NCBI GenBank assembly: GCA_903851195.1
Contig: CAINNJ010000049.1
Coordinates: forward strand, 186,001 to 250,000
Direction: 5' to 3'
Source of the DNA: an uncultured Acidobacteriia bacterium
Lineage (GTDB): Bacteria > Acidobacteriota > Terriglobia > Bryobacterales > Bryobacteraceae
DNA: 64,000 nucleotides
Notes under the pieces: generated by a model
What the model was told of the DNA's origin: nothing
Seen by the model: the letters and a program-made list of their open reading frames with translations, nothing else
Database searches by the model: none
Shown here: positions 1-9,564 of the stretch, piece by piece
Layout: the number at the start of each line of letters is the position of its first letter
Numbering within the stretch: position 1 is the stretch's first letter
Made by a program: the position numbers and the translations under genes

Positions 1-1708
1 GAACCAGTTCCGCCGTAAGCCGAAACTGAGAAGCCGGATAAAAGGACCACTCCCCGCCCGGCTTCAGTTCCAGAATATGGGAATGGTATTTCACCAGCGA
101 CGGATGATGCGTCACGCTCACAATCGTGGCCGACGTGGACGCCAGTTCGTCATACAGCATCTCTTCATTCTCATGATCCAGCGCGCTGGTCGCCTCATCC
201 AGCAGCACATACCGGGGATTCCGCAGCAACATCGCCGCAAAAGCCAGACGCTGCCGCTCTCCCACGGATAGAATCTTCTCGAAATCGAGTTCGCGATCGA
301 AACCGCCGCAGCGCTCTTCCAGATCGGGCAGATTGACGCGGATCAAAACACTCCGTAACTCATCGTCGGAACAGTTCTGGTCCATATTCGGATAGTTCAG
401 CTGCTCGCGCAGCGTGCCGACGATCATATACGGATGCTGCGGCAGAAATAAGAGATCCTCCGCACCCGGCCGCTCGAATGACCCCGCGCCGCAATTCCAT
501 AGTCCCGCCATCATCCGCAGCAAAGAGCTCTTACCCAGGCCGCTGCCTCCCACGATCATCAGGCTCCCGCCACACGGAACGGACGCGGTAAGATCCCGGA
601 TCAGCACGCGCTCGCTGTTCGGAGTCCGCAGGGTCACGTTCTCGAAATGCAGGCGCTTACTGTCGATGGTCGCGATCTCCCCGTTGCCCGGCCTGGCGGG
701 CGCGCCGGCGCGCTTCAGACTGATGTTCAGCGTCCGCACGCGACTGATGCCCGCCGCGAACCGGCTGAGGTCTTCCATGTTATCGATCAGAATGGTCAGT
801 GACGACATGATCGCGGAAAATGCGCCCGTGGCCTCCACGATTTTGCCCACTTCAAACCGCCCCGAGAGCACCTGCGGGGCGATAATCAGGCTCGGCAGCA
901 CCAGCATCAGCAGACTGTGCGTGTACTGGAAAAAATTCAGTCCGAACTGCCAGTTGATCAGCCTGCGGTAATTGCCGTATAAGGCGCTGAACAGGCCGCG
1001 CACTTTCGACAACTCCTGCCGCTCTCCCCGATACAGCGCGATAAACTCCGCGTTCTCCCGCACGCGCACCAGGCCGAACCGGAAATCGGCTTCTTTGCGC
1101 CGCTGCTGGTAATGCAGCGAGACCATTTTCCGTCCGAAAACTCCGTAAGTCAGCAGCGTCGTGACAATCGCATAGGCCAGCAGGAAAAGTATCAGGTAAC
1201 CGGATATTCGCCAGAGCACATGCCCGAAAGCCACCATTTGAAACACCGCCCCCGCGAGAATAAGCAGGAAATTGACGGACTGGCCCGTGATGGAATCGAT
1301 GTCGTCCGCCATGCGCTGGTCCGGATTGTCGATCTGCGGATCGGTCCGCAACCGGTAAAACGCATGGTTCCGAAAATATTTGTCCAGAAACCGGTGTGTC
1401 AGCGCGCGCCGCCAGCGAAGCCCCATCCGGTCACGCGCGTAATAATAGGCGGAATACTCGGGAACGGCGATCAGCAGCAGCAACAAATAGATCCGGATGG
1501 TATGCCAGAAGCGCGCGCCGTCGCGTGCCGCCAGCGCCGATGTCGCTTCCCCGGACTGCGAGTTAAACCAGACATTCAGCTGCGTATCCGCGAGCAGCAG
1601 AACGATCAGCAGTGCCACAAGCCACCAGGACTTCCGTCCCTCTCTGGAAGACCAGTACGGCTTCGCCAGCGCCGCCGCCTGTTTGAGGAGCCTGAGATTT
1701 AATCTCAT
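1..1708 (-). CDS. SbmA/ABCD-type ABC transporter, fused permease and ATPase (3' end outside window)
   Basis: I translated this from the minus strand; it runs off the left edge, leaving about 569 codons. The N-terminal half has several hydrophobic segments, with the first near residues 29-45, and fits the ABC_membrane_2 family (SbmA/BacA, YddA, human ABCD). These are inner-membrane transporters, some of which move peptides or cobalamin. The C-terminal half is an ATPase. Walker A GGSGLGKS lies at residues 387-394, the signature LSVGERQRL near 477, Walker B reads YVLLDEATSALD, and the switch motif is VTHH. The ATG overlaps the TGA of the upstream ABC gene by four bases (ATGA), so the two are translationally coupled. 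The substrate cannot be read from sequence. Confidence 0.9.
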   Translation of the reverse strand, partial: MRLNLRLLKQAAALAKPYWSSREGRKSWWLVALLIVLLLADTQLNVWFNSQSGEATSALAARDGARFWHTIRIYLLLLLIAVPEYSAYYYARDRMGLRWRRALTHRFLDKYFRNHAFYRLRTDPQIDNPDQRMADDIDSITGQSVNFLLILAGAVFQMVAFGHVLWRISGYLILFLLAYAIVTTLLTYGVFGRKMVSLHYQQRRKEADFRFGLVRVRENAEFIALYRGERQELSKVRGLFSALYGNYRRLINWQFGLNFFQYTHSLLMLVLPSLIIAPQVLSGRFEVGKIVEATGAFSAIMSSLTILIDNMEDLSRFAAGISRVRTLNISLKRAGAPARPGNGEIATIDSKRLHFENVTLRTPNSERVLIRDLTASVPCGGSLMIVGGSGLGKSSLLRMMAGLWNCGAGSFERPGAEDLLFLPQHPYMIVGTLREQLNYPNMDQNCSDDELRSVLIRVNLPDLEERCGGFDRELDFEKILSVGERQRLAFAAMLLRNPRYVLLDEATSALDHENEEMLYDELASTSATIVSVTHHPSLVKYHSHILELKPGGEWSFYPASQFRLTAELV

Positions 1709-3546
1709 ACCAGGGTCGGGACCTCGCCCGACTCGCGCGCCAGTTCCGCGAACCAGCCCCCGGTCTTCGTCAACTCGCTCGGCGGCCCCTCTTCGGCCAC
1801 CTCGCCGTCCCGCAGCACGTACACGTAATCGGCGTTTTTCATCATGGTGAACCGATGCGCGATCACCAGCATGGTGGGGCGCGGGGAGATGGCCTCCAGC
1901 GCCGCGCGGATGTCGAGTTCGGTCGCGTAATCCAGGTTCGCCGTCGCCTCGTCGAGCACCAGCAGTCGCGGCTTATCCACCAGCATCCGCGCGATCTGCA
2001 ACCTCTGGCGCTCGCCCAGAGACAGGCCCACGCCGTTTTCCCCCACCTCCGTGTGCAATCCCTGCGGCAGGCGATCCAGAGCGCGGCCCAGGCCTGCCGA
2101 CAACGCCGCCTGATGAACCTCTTCGAGCGTGGCGCCCGGACGCTTGTACCGGATGTTCTCAGCCAGCGTGCCGCGGAAAACCGCGCCATCCGAGGCGACC
2201 ACGCCGATCGCCGCGCGCACCGACGAAGCGCCGGCCTCGCTCAGCGGTTGTCCGTCCAGCAGAATCTCGCCCGACCACGGCTCGAACAGCTTGAGCAGCA
2301 GATCGGCCGTGGTGGTTTTGCCGGCGCCGGAGGGCCCGGCCAGCGCCGTCACCTTGCCTGGCTGCAACGTCAGGTTGATGCCGTGCAGGACTTCTCTTTC
2401 CGGCGTGTATCCGAAACGCACGTCGCGAAACTCCACCCGGCCCTTGCCCTCGCGGAGTGACGCGCCGGCGGGCTCGGGATCCCCGGAATCTTTCAGTTTC
2501 ACCGCGCGTCGAATCGCCGTCAGATGCTCCTGCAGCGTCACCGCAAGCCCATTCAGCGCGTCGATCGGCGAGTACAGACGGTCCAGATAGGCCGCGAACA
2601 TCACCACATCTCCCGGCGTCAGCCGGTGCCGCAGAACCAGCCATCCGCCATAACCCAGCACGAACGCCTTGCTAAGATTGCTGAGCGCCACCTGCGACAA
2701 ATAGTATTTGTGCGAAGTCCGGATCCGCTGCAGATAGACCTCATACGCTTCCATCGACTTGCCGCGCAGTTTTTCTTCCTCGCGGGCCTCCGCGCCCGAG
2801 AGCTTCACCGTTCTCACCTCGCCGATCGCATCCGCGATCTGGGATGAGATGTCTTCCCAGAGCTGGTAATAAGGATCGAGATTCGAACGCATCCGGATCG
2901 CCGCCCGCCGCGCCAGCCACATATAGGGAGGCAAAAGCGAGATCGCCACCAGCGACATTTTCCAGTTCTGGGTCAGCATGATGGCGCAAATCGCCACCAG
3001 ACGCACCGCTTCCGGCGCAATCTGCTGGGAAACGGCGTGGATTACCGGCGAGACCTGATCGCAGAGATCGATGCGCCGCGCCAGCCCCGCGCTGGCCTGG
3101 TGATTAAAGAAGCGCAGCGGCATCCGCAGCACATGGCCGAAGGTATCGACAATCAGCTTCGATTCCATGTAACTCGCCACGCGGGAGCCGTAATAAGTGG
3201 CGCGCTGGTAGAAATAATACGAAGTTACGGCGATAACAAACAGCAGGACGACCGAGATCATCAGCGTCCGCAGCGTCTGTTCCGGCGTGTGGGCCACCAC
3301 GACGCCCAGACCCGGTCCGGCTGCCGGGGCGTTGATCACGAACAGTCCGGCTACCGCATTGATGGCCTCGCGGTAAACCAGTGGCTGCAGCAAATCGAGC
3401 CCGGTATAGAGGAAGGAGAAAATGCTGACGACAATAAACTGACGTTTGTACTGGCGCGCCATGCCCAGCAGAGCGTGGATCGCGCTCCGGTCGAACGGAG
3501 ACGGCTCCTCTTCACGCTCGATGGGCGCTTCGACCGGGTCCGTCAT
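1705..3546 (-). CDS. ABCB-type ABC exporter, transmembrane domain plus ATPase
   Basis: A 613-residue half-transporter of the MsbA/MDR type, expected to act as an inner-membrane dimer exporting lipids, drugs or peptides. Residues 35-320 form the transmembrane domain, with hydrophobic stretches near 37-57, 97-113 and 180-210. The nucleotide-binding domain follows. Walker A GPSGAGKT is at 404-411, the signature is LSLGERQRLQIARML, Walker B is LLVLDEATANLD and the H-loop is IAHR, so the ATPase looks intact. It is the upstream member of a two-gene unit with the SbmA-type transporter, overlapping it by four bases. Pairing of an ABCB and an ABCD-like half-transporter suggests one export function. 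Substrate unknown. Confidence 0.92.
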   Translation of the reverse strand: MTDPVEAPIEREEEPSPFDRSAIHALLGMARQYKRQFIVVSIFSFLYTGLDLLQPLVYREAINAVAGLFVINAPAAGPGLGVVVAHTPEQTLRTLMISVVLLFVIAVTSYYFYQRATYYGSRVASYMESKLIVDTFGHVLRMPLRFFNHQASAGLARRIDLCDQVSPVIHAVSQQIAPEAVRLVAICAIMLTQNWKMSLVAISLLPPYMWLARRAAIRMRSNLDPYYQLWEDISSQIADAIGEVRTVKLSGAEAREEEKLRGKSMEAYEVYLQRIRTSHKYYLSQVALSNLSKAFVLGYGGWLVLRHRLTPGDVVMFAAYLDRLYSPIDALNGLAVTLQEHLTAIRRAVKLKDSGDPEPAGASLREGKGRVEFRDVRFGYTPEREVLHGINLTLQPGKVTALAGPSGAGKTTTADLLLKLFEPWSGEILLDGQPLSEAGASSVRAAIGVVASDGAVFRGTLAENIRYKRPGATLEEVHQAALSAGLGRALDRLPQGLHTEVGENGVGLSLGERQRLQIARMLVDKPRLLVLDEATANLDYATELDIRAALEAISPRPTMLVIAHRFTMMKNADYVYVLRDGEVAEEGPPSELTKTGGWFAELARESGEVPTLV

Positions 3547-3615
3547 GGGTGGATTCGCCGCTTGCCAGCAAAACTCAATTCATCATACAGGCAATTCCCT
3601 GGCCAAAGTTGGATC

Positions 3616-6600
3616 TCACCCGTGTTCTTCGATGGGCGGCAGTTTATCGCCGTCACGCGCCACCCACACATACATGGTGGGCAGCAGGAAAATGCTCAAC
3701 AGCAGCGCCGCCATCAGGCCACCCACAATCACGATCGCGAACGGCCGCTGCGAGTCCGATCCGATGCCGCGCGATGTGGCGGCGGGCAGCAACCCGAGCG
3801 TTGCCACCAGCGCCGTCATCATGATAGGCCGCAGTCGCAGAACGGCGCCTTCGATCGCGGAATCTTCAATCGTGTGTCCCCGCAGGCGCATCTGGTTGAT
3901 GTACTCCAGCATGATCACGCCGGTCTGCACCGCGACCCCGAACAGCGCGAGAAAACCCACGCCGGACGACACACTGAAATGCGTCCCCGAAAGCCATAGC
4001 GCGAGCAGTCCGCCCAGCGGCGCCATCGCCACGTTGATAAACAGTAGCCCGGCCCACTTGAATGAGCTGAACATCGTGTAAAGAATCAGGAAAATCATCA
4101 GCAGAGTCACCGGCAGCACCAGCGCGAGCCGCTTCGAAGAACGCTTCTGGCTCTGGTACTCGCCCGCCCATTCCGTGCGATACCCGGAGGGCAGCTTCAC
4201 CTTGTTCTCCACGGCGGCGATCGCCTCCTGCACCGTGCTGCCAAGATCCCGGCCGCGCACGCTGTATTTCAGCGCGACATAGCGGGAATTCGCTTCGCGC
4301 GAAATCTCCGACGCGCCGTCCAGCGTCTTCACGTCGCACAACTGCGCGAGCGAAACGCGTTCACCGGAGGGAGAAAGCAGCCGGATCTGTTCGATGGCCT
4401 CCCGGGAATCGCGGTAAGCGGGCAGATAACGCGCTACCAGATCGTAACGCTGTTCGCCCAGCAGCAACTGACCCACCGCGTTGCCGCCGATAGCCGTCTG
4501 CACCGCGTCCTGCACATCCGAGACATTGATGCCGAACCGCGCCGCCGCGGCCCGGTCCACTTTGAGGTTCAGATTCGGCTGCCCGACCACCCGGAACAGC
4601 CCGAGATCTTCCACGCCGGGAATGCCGCGCAACACGTTGACGATCTCGTCGCCCTTGGCTTCCAGCGTCTTCAGATCGTCGCCGTAAACCTTCACAGCCA
4701 GTTGCCCCTTCACGCCGCTCACCGCTTCTTCCATGTTGTCCGCAATCGGCTGGGAGAAGTTCCAGAGCACGCCGGGCAGTTTGGACACCTCGCGATTCAT
4801 GGCCGCCACCAGTTCTTCCTTGTCCTGATGGAATACGGGACGCCACTCCTCTTTCCGCTTCAGATCCACGAAATACTCGGTGTTGAAGAAGCCGCCCGTG
4901 TCGGTCCCGTCGTCGGGACGCCCCACCTGCGACACCACCAGACGGGTTTCCGGAAATGACGCCAGGATCACGCGCGCGCGGTCCATCAGACTGGTGCCTT
5001 CCGTGGGGCCCGTGCTCGGCGCCAGCGTGCCCCGCGCCCAGATCGCGCCTTCGTCCAGATGCGGAAGAAACTCGGATCCGATAACGCCGCTCAACGCCAG
5101 ATACGCCGAGCAGCCCACCGCCAGCAGGCCCACGGAAACAGTCAAGTAACGATGTTCGATCGCCTGTCGCACGGCGTACCGATAGCGGTTCGTGATCCGG
5201 ATCAGCACCGGATTGTGAAACTCTTTCACGCCCTTGCGAAACAGCAAGCTCGAAAGTACCGGCGCGACAATCATGGAAAACAACAGCGCTCCCAGCAGCG
5301 CGAAAGCGACCGTCCACGCCATGGGCTTGAACAGGCGCCCTTCCACGGCCTGCAGCGTGAAAATCGGCAGATACGCGGTGATGATGATGCCGATCGCGTA
5401 AAAAACCGGTCTCTGCACTTCGTGCGCGGATTGCCGAATCCGCTCCAGCACGGTGAGATTCGCGTCCTCCCTGTGCTGTGTCATGTGCCGGACGATATTC
5501 TCGACCATCACCACGGCCCCGTCCACCACCATGCCGAAATCGAGCGCGCCCAGGGAAAGCAGGTTCGCCGGAATGTGCCGCAACTGCAGGCAGATCGAGG
5601 CGAACAGCAGGGAAAACGGAATGGTCAGCGAAACAATCAGAGCGCCGCGCAGATTGCCCAGGAACAGAATCAGAATCAGGGCCACCAGCGCGATGCCCTC
5701 GCCCAGATTGTGCAGCACCGTCTCCGTGGTGTATTCCACCAGATTGCTGCGGTCGAGAAACGGCACCACCTTGACGCCGGGCGGCAGGATCTGCTCGTTC
5801 AGCTGCTTCACCTTTTCATGGATGCCGTTCAGGGTGGATTCCGCATCGGCGCCCTTGCGCAGCAGCACAATACCTTCCACCACGTCGCCGTCGTCCACAA
5901 TCGTTCCGTTCACGCGGTGAATCGCCTTGCCGATCTTGCCAAGCCGGATCTTGCGGCCCTGCTCCACCTGGGCGATATCGCCCATTCGCAACGGCGTGCC
6001 GCGCTGCGATTTGATCAGCGTGCCCGCAATCTCCTCCACATTGCTGTAAAGGCCCACTTCACGCACGTTCACCTGCTGCAGTCCCTCTTCAATGAAGCTG
6101 CCGCCTGCGCTCACATTGTTGTTTTGCAGCTGCTGCTCGATCTGCCCGATACCCAGACCATAAGAGATCAGCTTGTCCGGATCCATGCGGACCTGATACT
6201 CACGCGTGGGCCCGCCGAAACTCGAAACGTCCACTACGTTCGGCACGGATTTAAACTGCTTCTCCAGCACCCAGTCCTGCAGCGACTTCAGTTCGGTTAC
6301 GTCATAACTCGGATTCGTGCTGGTCAGCGTATACCAGTAAATCTGTCCCACCGGGCTCCAGTCCGTGCCCATCTGCGCCTGGATGTTTCCGGGCAGCGTC
6401 ACCTGGGACAGGCGCTCCAGAGCTTTCTGGCGGTTCCAGTCGTTATCGGAATCGTCGTCGAAAATGAGCGTGACGCTGGAGAGCCCGAAGACCGATTTGG
6501 AGCGCAGGCTGGTCAGGTGCGGAATGCCGTTCATCACGATTTCGATGGGAATCGTCACCTGCTGCTCCACCTCTTCGGCGGCGCGGCCCGGCCATTGCGT

Positions 6601-6750
6601 GATGACGTTGACGTAGTTGTTCGCCACGTCCGGATAAGCCTCAATCGGCAGATTGGCGAAGGAGACGGCGCCCCACGCCAGCAGGAAAAGCGTTGCCAGC
6701 AAGACCAGAAAACGATTATTTAAAGCGAAATCGACGACGGCCCGAATCAT
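3616..6750 (-). CDS. CzcA/CusA-family RND efflux pump (HME type)
   Basis: A 1044-residue RND permease, the usual length. N-terminal helix 1 is followed by a large periplasmic domain. The TM4 motif DFGMVVDGAVVMVEN (from residue 404) has the single-Asp pattern of the heavy-metal-efflux subfamily rather than the Asp-Asp pair of AcrB-type drug pumps. The family pumps cations such as Co, Zn, Cd, Cu or Ag across the envelope with an adaptor and an outer-membrane channel. Neither partner is adjacent, so it must use partners encoded elsewhere or outside the window. A strong purine-rich ribosome site (AAGGAAGG) directly precedes the ATG. Metal specificity is not predictable here. Confidence 0.93.
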   Translation of the reverse strand: MIRAVVDFALNNRFLVLLATLFLLAWGAVSFANLPIEAYPDVANNYVNVITQWPGRAAEEVEQQVTIPIEIVMNGIPHLTSLRSKSVFGLSSVTLIFDDDSDNDWNRQKALERLSQVTLPGNIQAQMGTDWSPVGQIYWYTLTSTNPSYDVTELKSLQDWVLEKQFKSVPNVVDVSSFGGPTREYQVRMDPDKLISYGLGIGQIEQQLQNNNVSAGGSFIEEGLQQVNVREVGLYSNVEEIAGTLIKSQRGTPLRMGDIAQVEQGRKIRLGKIGKAIHRVNGTIVDDGDVVEGIVLLRKGADAESTLNGIHEKVKQLNEQILPPGVKVVPFLDRSNLVEYTTETVLHNLGEGIALVALILILFLGNLRGALIVSLTIPFSLLFASICLQLRHIPANLLSLGALDFGMVVDGAVVMVENIVRHMTQHREDANLTVLERIRQSAHEVQRPVFYAIGIIITAYLPIFTLQAVEGRLFKPMAWTVAFALLGALLFSMIVAPVLSSLLFRKGVKEFHNPVLIRITNRYRYAVRQAIEHRYLTVSVGLLAVGCSAYLALSGVIGSEFLPHLDEGAIWARGTLAPSTGPTEGTSLMDRARVILASFPETRLVVSQVGRPDDGTDTGGFFNTEYFVDLKRKEEWRPVFHQDKEELVAAMNREVSKLPGVLWNFSQPIADNMEEAVSGVKGQLAVKVYGDDLKTLEAKGDEIVNVLRGIPGVEDLGLFRVVGQPNLNLKVDRAAAARFGINVSDVQDAVQTAIGGNAVGQLLLGEQRYDLVARYLPAYRDSREAIEQIRLLSPSGERVSLAQLCDVKTLDGASEISREANSRYVALKYSVRGRDLGSTVQEAIAAVENKVKLPSGYRTEWAGEYQSQKRSSKRLALVLPVTLLMIFLILYTMFSSFKWAGLLFINVAMAPLGGLLALWLSGTHFSVSSGVGFLALFGVAVQTGVIMLEYINQMRLRGHTIEDSAIEGAVLRLRPIMMTALVATLGLLPAATSRGIGSDSQRPFAIVIVGGLMAALLLSIFLLPTMYVWVARDGDKLPPIEEHG

Positions 6751-6759
6751 TCCCTTCCT

Positions 6760-7023
6760 TCAGATACTCATACGGCGGGCGACCGGACCAGCCCCGCGGC
6801 TGTGAGACCGCGGAGCTGTCAGCTTGTCGGCGGCGAGCAGGACGCCGGCAAGAAGAAGCAGCACGCCGAACACCCGGTACCAGCGCAGAAACACGATCCG
6901 AGTTCCCGGCGGCAGATCGCGCATCCGGTCGCCGCTCCAGAGCCGGGCTGCGCGGGATGGCGCCGCGGCCGCAAGAAGGCCGAAAGTCAGGGCAAGAGCG
7001 CTCGGCAATAAGTCAATCGGCAT
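6760..7023 (-). CDS. small two-helix membrane protein, unknown function
   Basis: An 87-residue frame with two hydrophobic segments, residues 5-20 and 50-66. Between them lies a short polar stretch rich in Arg and Asp, typical of a small integral membrane protein. It ends nine bases before the RND pump start, so it is probably the first gene of that transcription unit. I do not recognise a named family. Support comes from its placement, ATG start, membrane-like pattern and lack of a competing frame. It could be an accessory subunit of the pump, but that is inference. Confidence 0.6.
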   Translation of the reverse strand: MPIDLLPSALALTFGLLAAAAPSRAARLWSGDRMRDLPPGTRIVFLRWYRVFGVLLLLAGVLLAADKLTAPRSHSRGAGPVARRMSI

Positions 7024-7211
7024 TAGTCCCGGCGTAATTGCGCCGTGTGAGTTCCTGCCTCTTATTCTGGAAATCCGCCGGTCGATTAGCCAGCAATCAT
7101 TGGTCTAGACCGGGGTATCTTTTGGCCGCATCTTTCGGTTGTGTGTATTGACCATCCGGGCAGGAGTGTTGGCCGCCGTTATGGCACGGGCAGACTGGCG
7201 AGCGGGCGTGA

Positions 7212-7236
7212 AAGGCGCGGCTTATAGCCGCGCCTT
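7212..7236 (-). terminator. hairpin terminator downstream of the PQQ dehydrogenase gene
   Basis: A perfect 10-bp stem (aaggcgcggc / gccgcgcctt) with a five-base loop lies about 70 bases past the dehydrogenase stop codon. Read on the minus strand it ends in CTTT, so the T tract is weak. The rest of the 7024-7305 gap holds only a 10-bp palindrome, ggtctagacc at 7102-7111, and no convincing gene. Confidence 0.6.
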
Positions 7237-7305
7237 CGGCATGGGTGTGAGACGTGGGTGGATCGGAACCGTGTTCTTAAGTGCTCAAACGGGTCGTCGC
7301 CGGGC

Positions 7306-9564
7306 TCAGGGCTTCCGCTCAGCCGGCAGCGCGAACGCAATGTAACTCTTCGACACCGCCGGCGGCGTTACGCCCCCCGGCGGCACATACGCCCCCGCCG
7401 GATACGGATTCCCGCCGCACACCGTCAGCAGCACATACTCGCGGCCATTCACCTCATAGACCGCCGGCACGCCCAGCGACCCGTTCGGCAGCGCCTTACT
7501 GAACAGCATTTTCCCCGTGTCCTTATCCAGCGCGTATAACTTCGAATCGTTCCCGGCGAATAAGACCAGCCCGCCCGCCGTGATGACAAACCCGCTCTTC
7601 GGATACGCATTCCCGCGCGGCTTCTCGCTCGGACCCGCCTGCGGAAGATCGCCGTAGGGCGCCTGCCATTTGATTTTCCCGGTATTCAGGTCATAAGCCG
7701 TAATGGTGCTCCACGGCGGCGTAATTACATAGGATTCATTCCCGTATCCCGTCTTATAGCGCGAAGGCGGCGGCGGAACATCGTCCGGATAATCCGGTTC
7801 CGCGCGCAGTCTCGCCATCGCCACTGCCGAGGCGGATGCCGCCGTGCCTACCGGAGCCGCTTCCGGCTGAGCCAGGAAAGCCATCAGATCGCTCATCGAA
7901 GCCGCCGGTATCGACGCAAACGCCGGCATGGTGCCCCGCCCCTTCGCGATTACGCCCCGCGTCGCCTCCGCGCCCAGACGCTTCACGGCTGTCTCAAGTT
8001 CCGGCCCGCGATCCCCCTTCAGTTCCGCGCCGTGGCAAACCTGGCAGGTCTGCTCATAAACCGCGCGGCCCATCTGCGCGGGCGTCGGAATCGCCAGTGG
8101 CCCCGCGCCGCCTCGTCCCGGATTGCGCGGACGAGCGGGAATCAGCCCGCCCGCATTCCCCGCGATCGACTCGCCCGCCGGCACAAGCTTGATGATCGAC
8201 GGCATGTCCTTCGATTCCACGAACACCATGCCGTTCGCCGGATCCGCGCCCGTGCTGAAGAACAGCGCGCCGCCGTTCACGCTCGGCAGCAGGATCGTGT
8301 CCACCAGCGCCGGCGGCGTATAGAAACCCGTCCGCGCGCTCGCCAGCCGGTCTTTCCACCAGGTCTTTTCCTCGGGATTCATGAAGCCGTCGTACATGTC
8401 CTTCACGGTCATGCCCTGGCGCGCGAACGCCGGCACCACGGTCGGAAACGGCTGCGTTTTCGACGTCACTTCGCCCGGCACGTCGGTCTGCGGCACGGCG
8501 CGCTCCTCGATCGGCCACAACGGCTTCCCGCTCACACGGTCGAACACATAGAGGAATCCGTTCTTCGAAGCCAGCGCCACCGCGTCCACGGTCTTGCCGT
8601 CGTGCTTCACCGTGACCAGTTGCGGCGCCGCGTTCGGATCGTAATCCCACAGGTCGTGATGCACGGTCTGGTAGTGCCAGAGATACTTGCCGGTGCGCGC
8701 GTCCAGAGCCAGCAGACAATCGGCGAACAGGTTATCGCCCTTGCGGTCGCCGCCATAGAGTTCGTACTTGGCCGACGCGGTGGGCAGATACACGATGCCG
8801 CGTTTCTCATCCACCGTGATCTCACCCCACACGTCCACGCCGCCCATGTACTTATAAGCGTCCTTGGGCCACGTATCGTAGCCGAACTCGCCGGGGCGCG
8901 GAATTGTGTGGAAGACCCACAGCAGCTTTCCGGTCACCGTATCGAACGCCCGCACGTCACCCGGAGGCGCCAGATACCCCTCGCCTGTCGCGCTGCCCAG
9001 AATCAGAATGTTTTCGAAAATGCGTCCCGGCGTGCGCGACGCGAGCGCTCTGTCGCCGCGGTCGAGGCCGATTTTCAGATCGAGCTTCCCGTGATCCGCG
9101 AACGAATCCACCAGCTTGCCCGTGCGCGCGTCGATCGCATACAGAACACCGCCGGCGGGCACGAACAGTCGCCGGTCCTGCCGGTCTTTGCTCTCCCAGT
9201 AATTGGCGCCGCGCTGTCCCGCGATGCCGCCAAAACGCGCGAACCCGCCGGCCGCGGACGGAAACGCATGGACCCACAGTTCTTTCCCCGTCGTCGCGTC
9301 CACCGCCACCAGCGAACCCTGTTTCGCCGCGACATAGGCGATGTTATCCACCACCAGCGGACTGAACGTGTAACTCAGGTCGTCGCCGGTCTCGTAACTC
9401 CACGCGACGTCCAGCTTACTGACATTCGCTTTGTCGATCTGCTTCAGCGCCGAATAATGCGAACTATCCGGGCCGCCCAGATATTCCTTCCAGGAGGTTC
9501 GTGCCTGCTGCGCGGCGAGACTGCCGCTCAGCGCCAGCAGCAGAGTCAATGCTTTGGTTTTCAT
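7306..9564 (-). CDS. secreted PQQ-dependent dehydrogenase with inserted cytochrome c domain
   Basis: A 752-residue periplasmic quinoprotein. The signal peptide covers residues 1-18, ending LAAQ. Repeated tryptophan-docking motifs of an eight-bladed PQQ propeller follow, for example TGKELWVHAF near 92, TGKLLWVFHT near 211 and TGKYLWHYQT near 291. A cytochrome c module with heme site CQVCH at 507-511 is inserted before the last blades. The family oxidises sugars or alcohols and passes electrons through the heme to the respiratory chain. I chose the ATG at 9564, which overlaps the TGA of the upstream DUF1080/FG-GAP gene (ATGA). A longer open frame upstream is an out-of-frame shadow of that gene. 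The substrate is not certain; glucose or another sugar is the usual annotation. Confidence 0.88.
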   Translation of the reverse strand: MKTKALTLLLALSGSLAAQQARTSWKEYLGGPDSSHYSALKQIDKANVSKLDVAWSYETGDDLSYTFSPLVVDNIAYVAAKQGSLVAVDATTGKELWVHAFPSAAGGFARFGGIAGQRGANYWESKDRQDRRLFVPAGGVLYAIDARTGKLVDSFADHGKLDLKIGLDRGDRALASRTPGRIFENILILGSATGEGYLAPPGDVRAFDTVTGKLLWVFHTIPRPGEFGYDTWPKDAYKYMGGVDVWGEITVDEKRGIVYLPTASAKYELYGGDRKGDNLFADCLLALDARTGKYLWHYQTVHHDLWDYDPNAAPQLVTVKHDGKTVDAVALASKNGFLYVFDRVSGKPLWPIEERAVPQTDVPGEVTSKTQPFPTVVPAFARQGMTVKDMYDGFMNPEEKTWWKDRLASARTGFYTPPALVDTILLPSVNGGALFFSTGADPANGMVFVESKDMPSIIKLVPAGESIAGNAGGLIPARPRNPGRGGAGPLAIPTPAQMGRAVYEQTCQVCHGAELKGDRGPELETAVKRLGAEATRGVIAKGRGTMPAFASIPAASMSDLMAFLAQPEAAPVGTAASASAVAMARLRAEPDYPDDVPPPPSRYKTGYGNESYVITPPWSTITAYDLNTGKIKWQAPYGDLPQAGPSEKPRGNAYPKSGFVITAGGLVLFAGNDSKLYALDKDTGKMLFSKALPNGSLGVPAVYEVNGREYVLLTVCGGNPYPAGAYVPPGGVTPPAVSKSYIAFALPAERKP

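Noticed and set aside
7102-7111. 10-bp palindrome ggtctagacc in the 7024-7305 gap
   Set aside because: It is short and isolated, with no promoter-like elements or second copy, so I do not call it an operator.
7139-7345. Small plus-strand frame of 68 codons
   Set aside because: It runs across the terminator hairpin, overlaps the end of the dehydrogenase gene and has no protein-like features.
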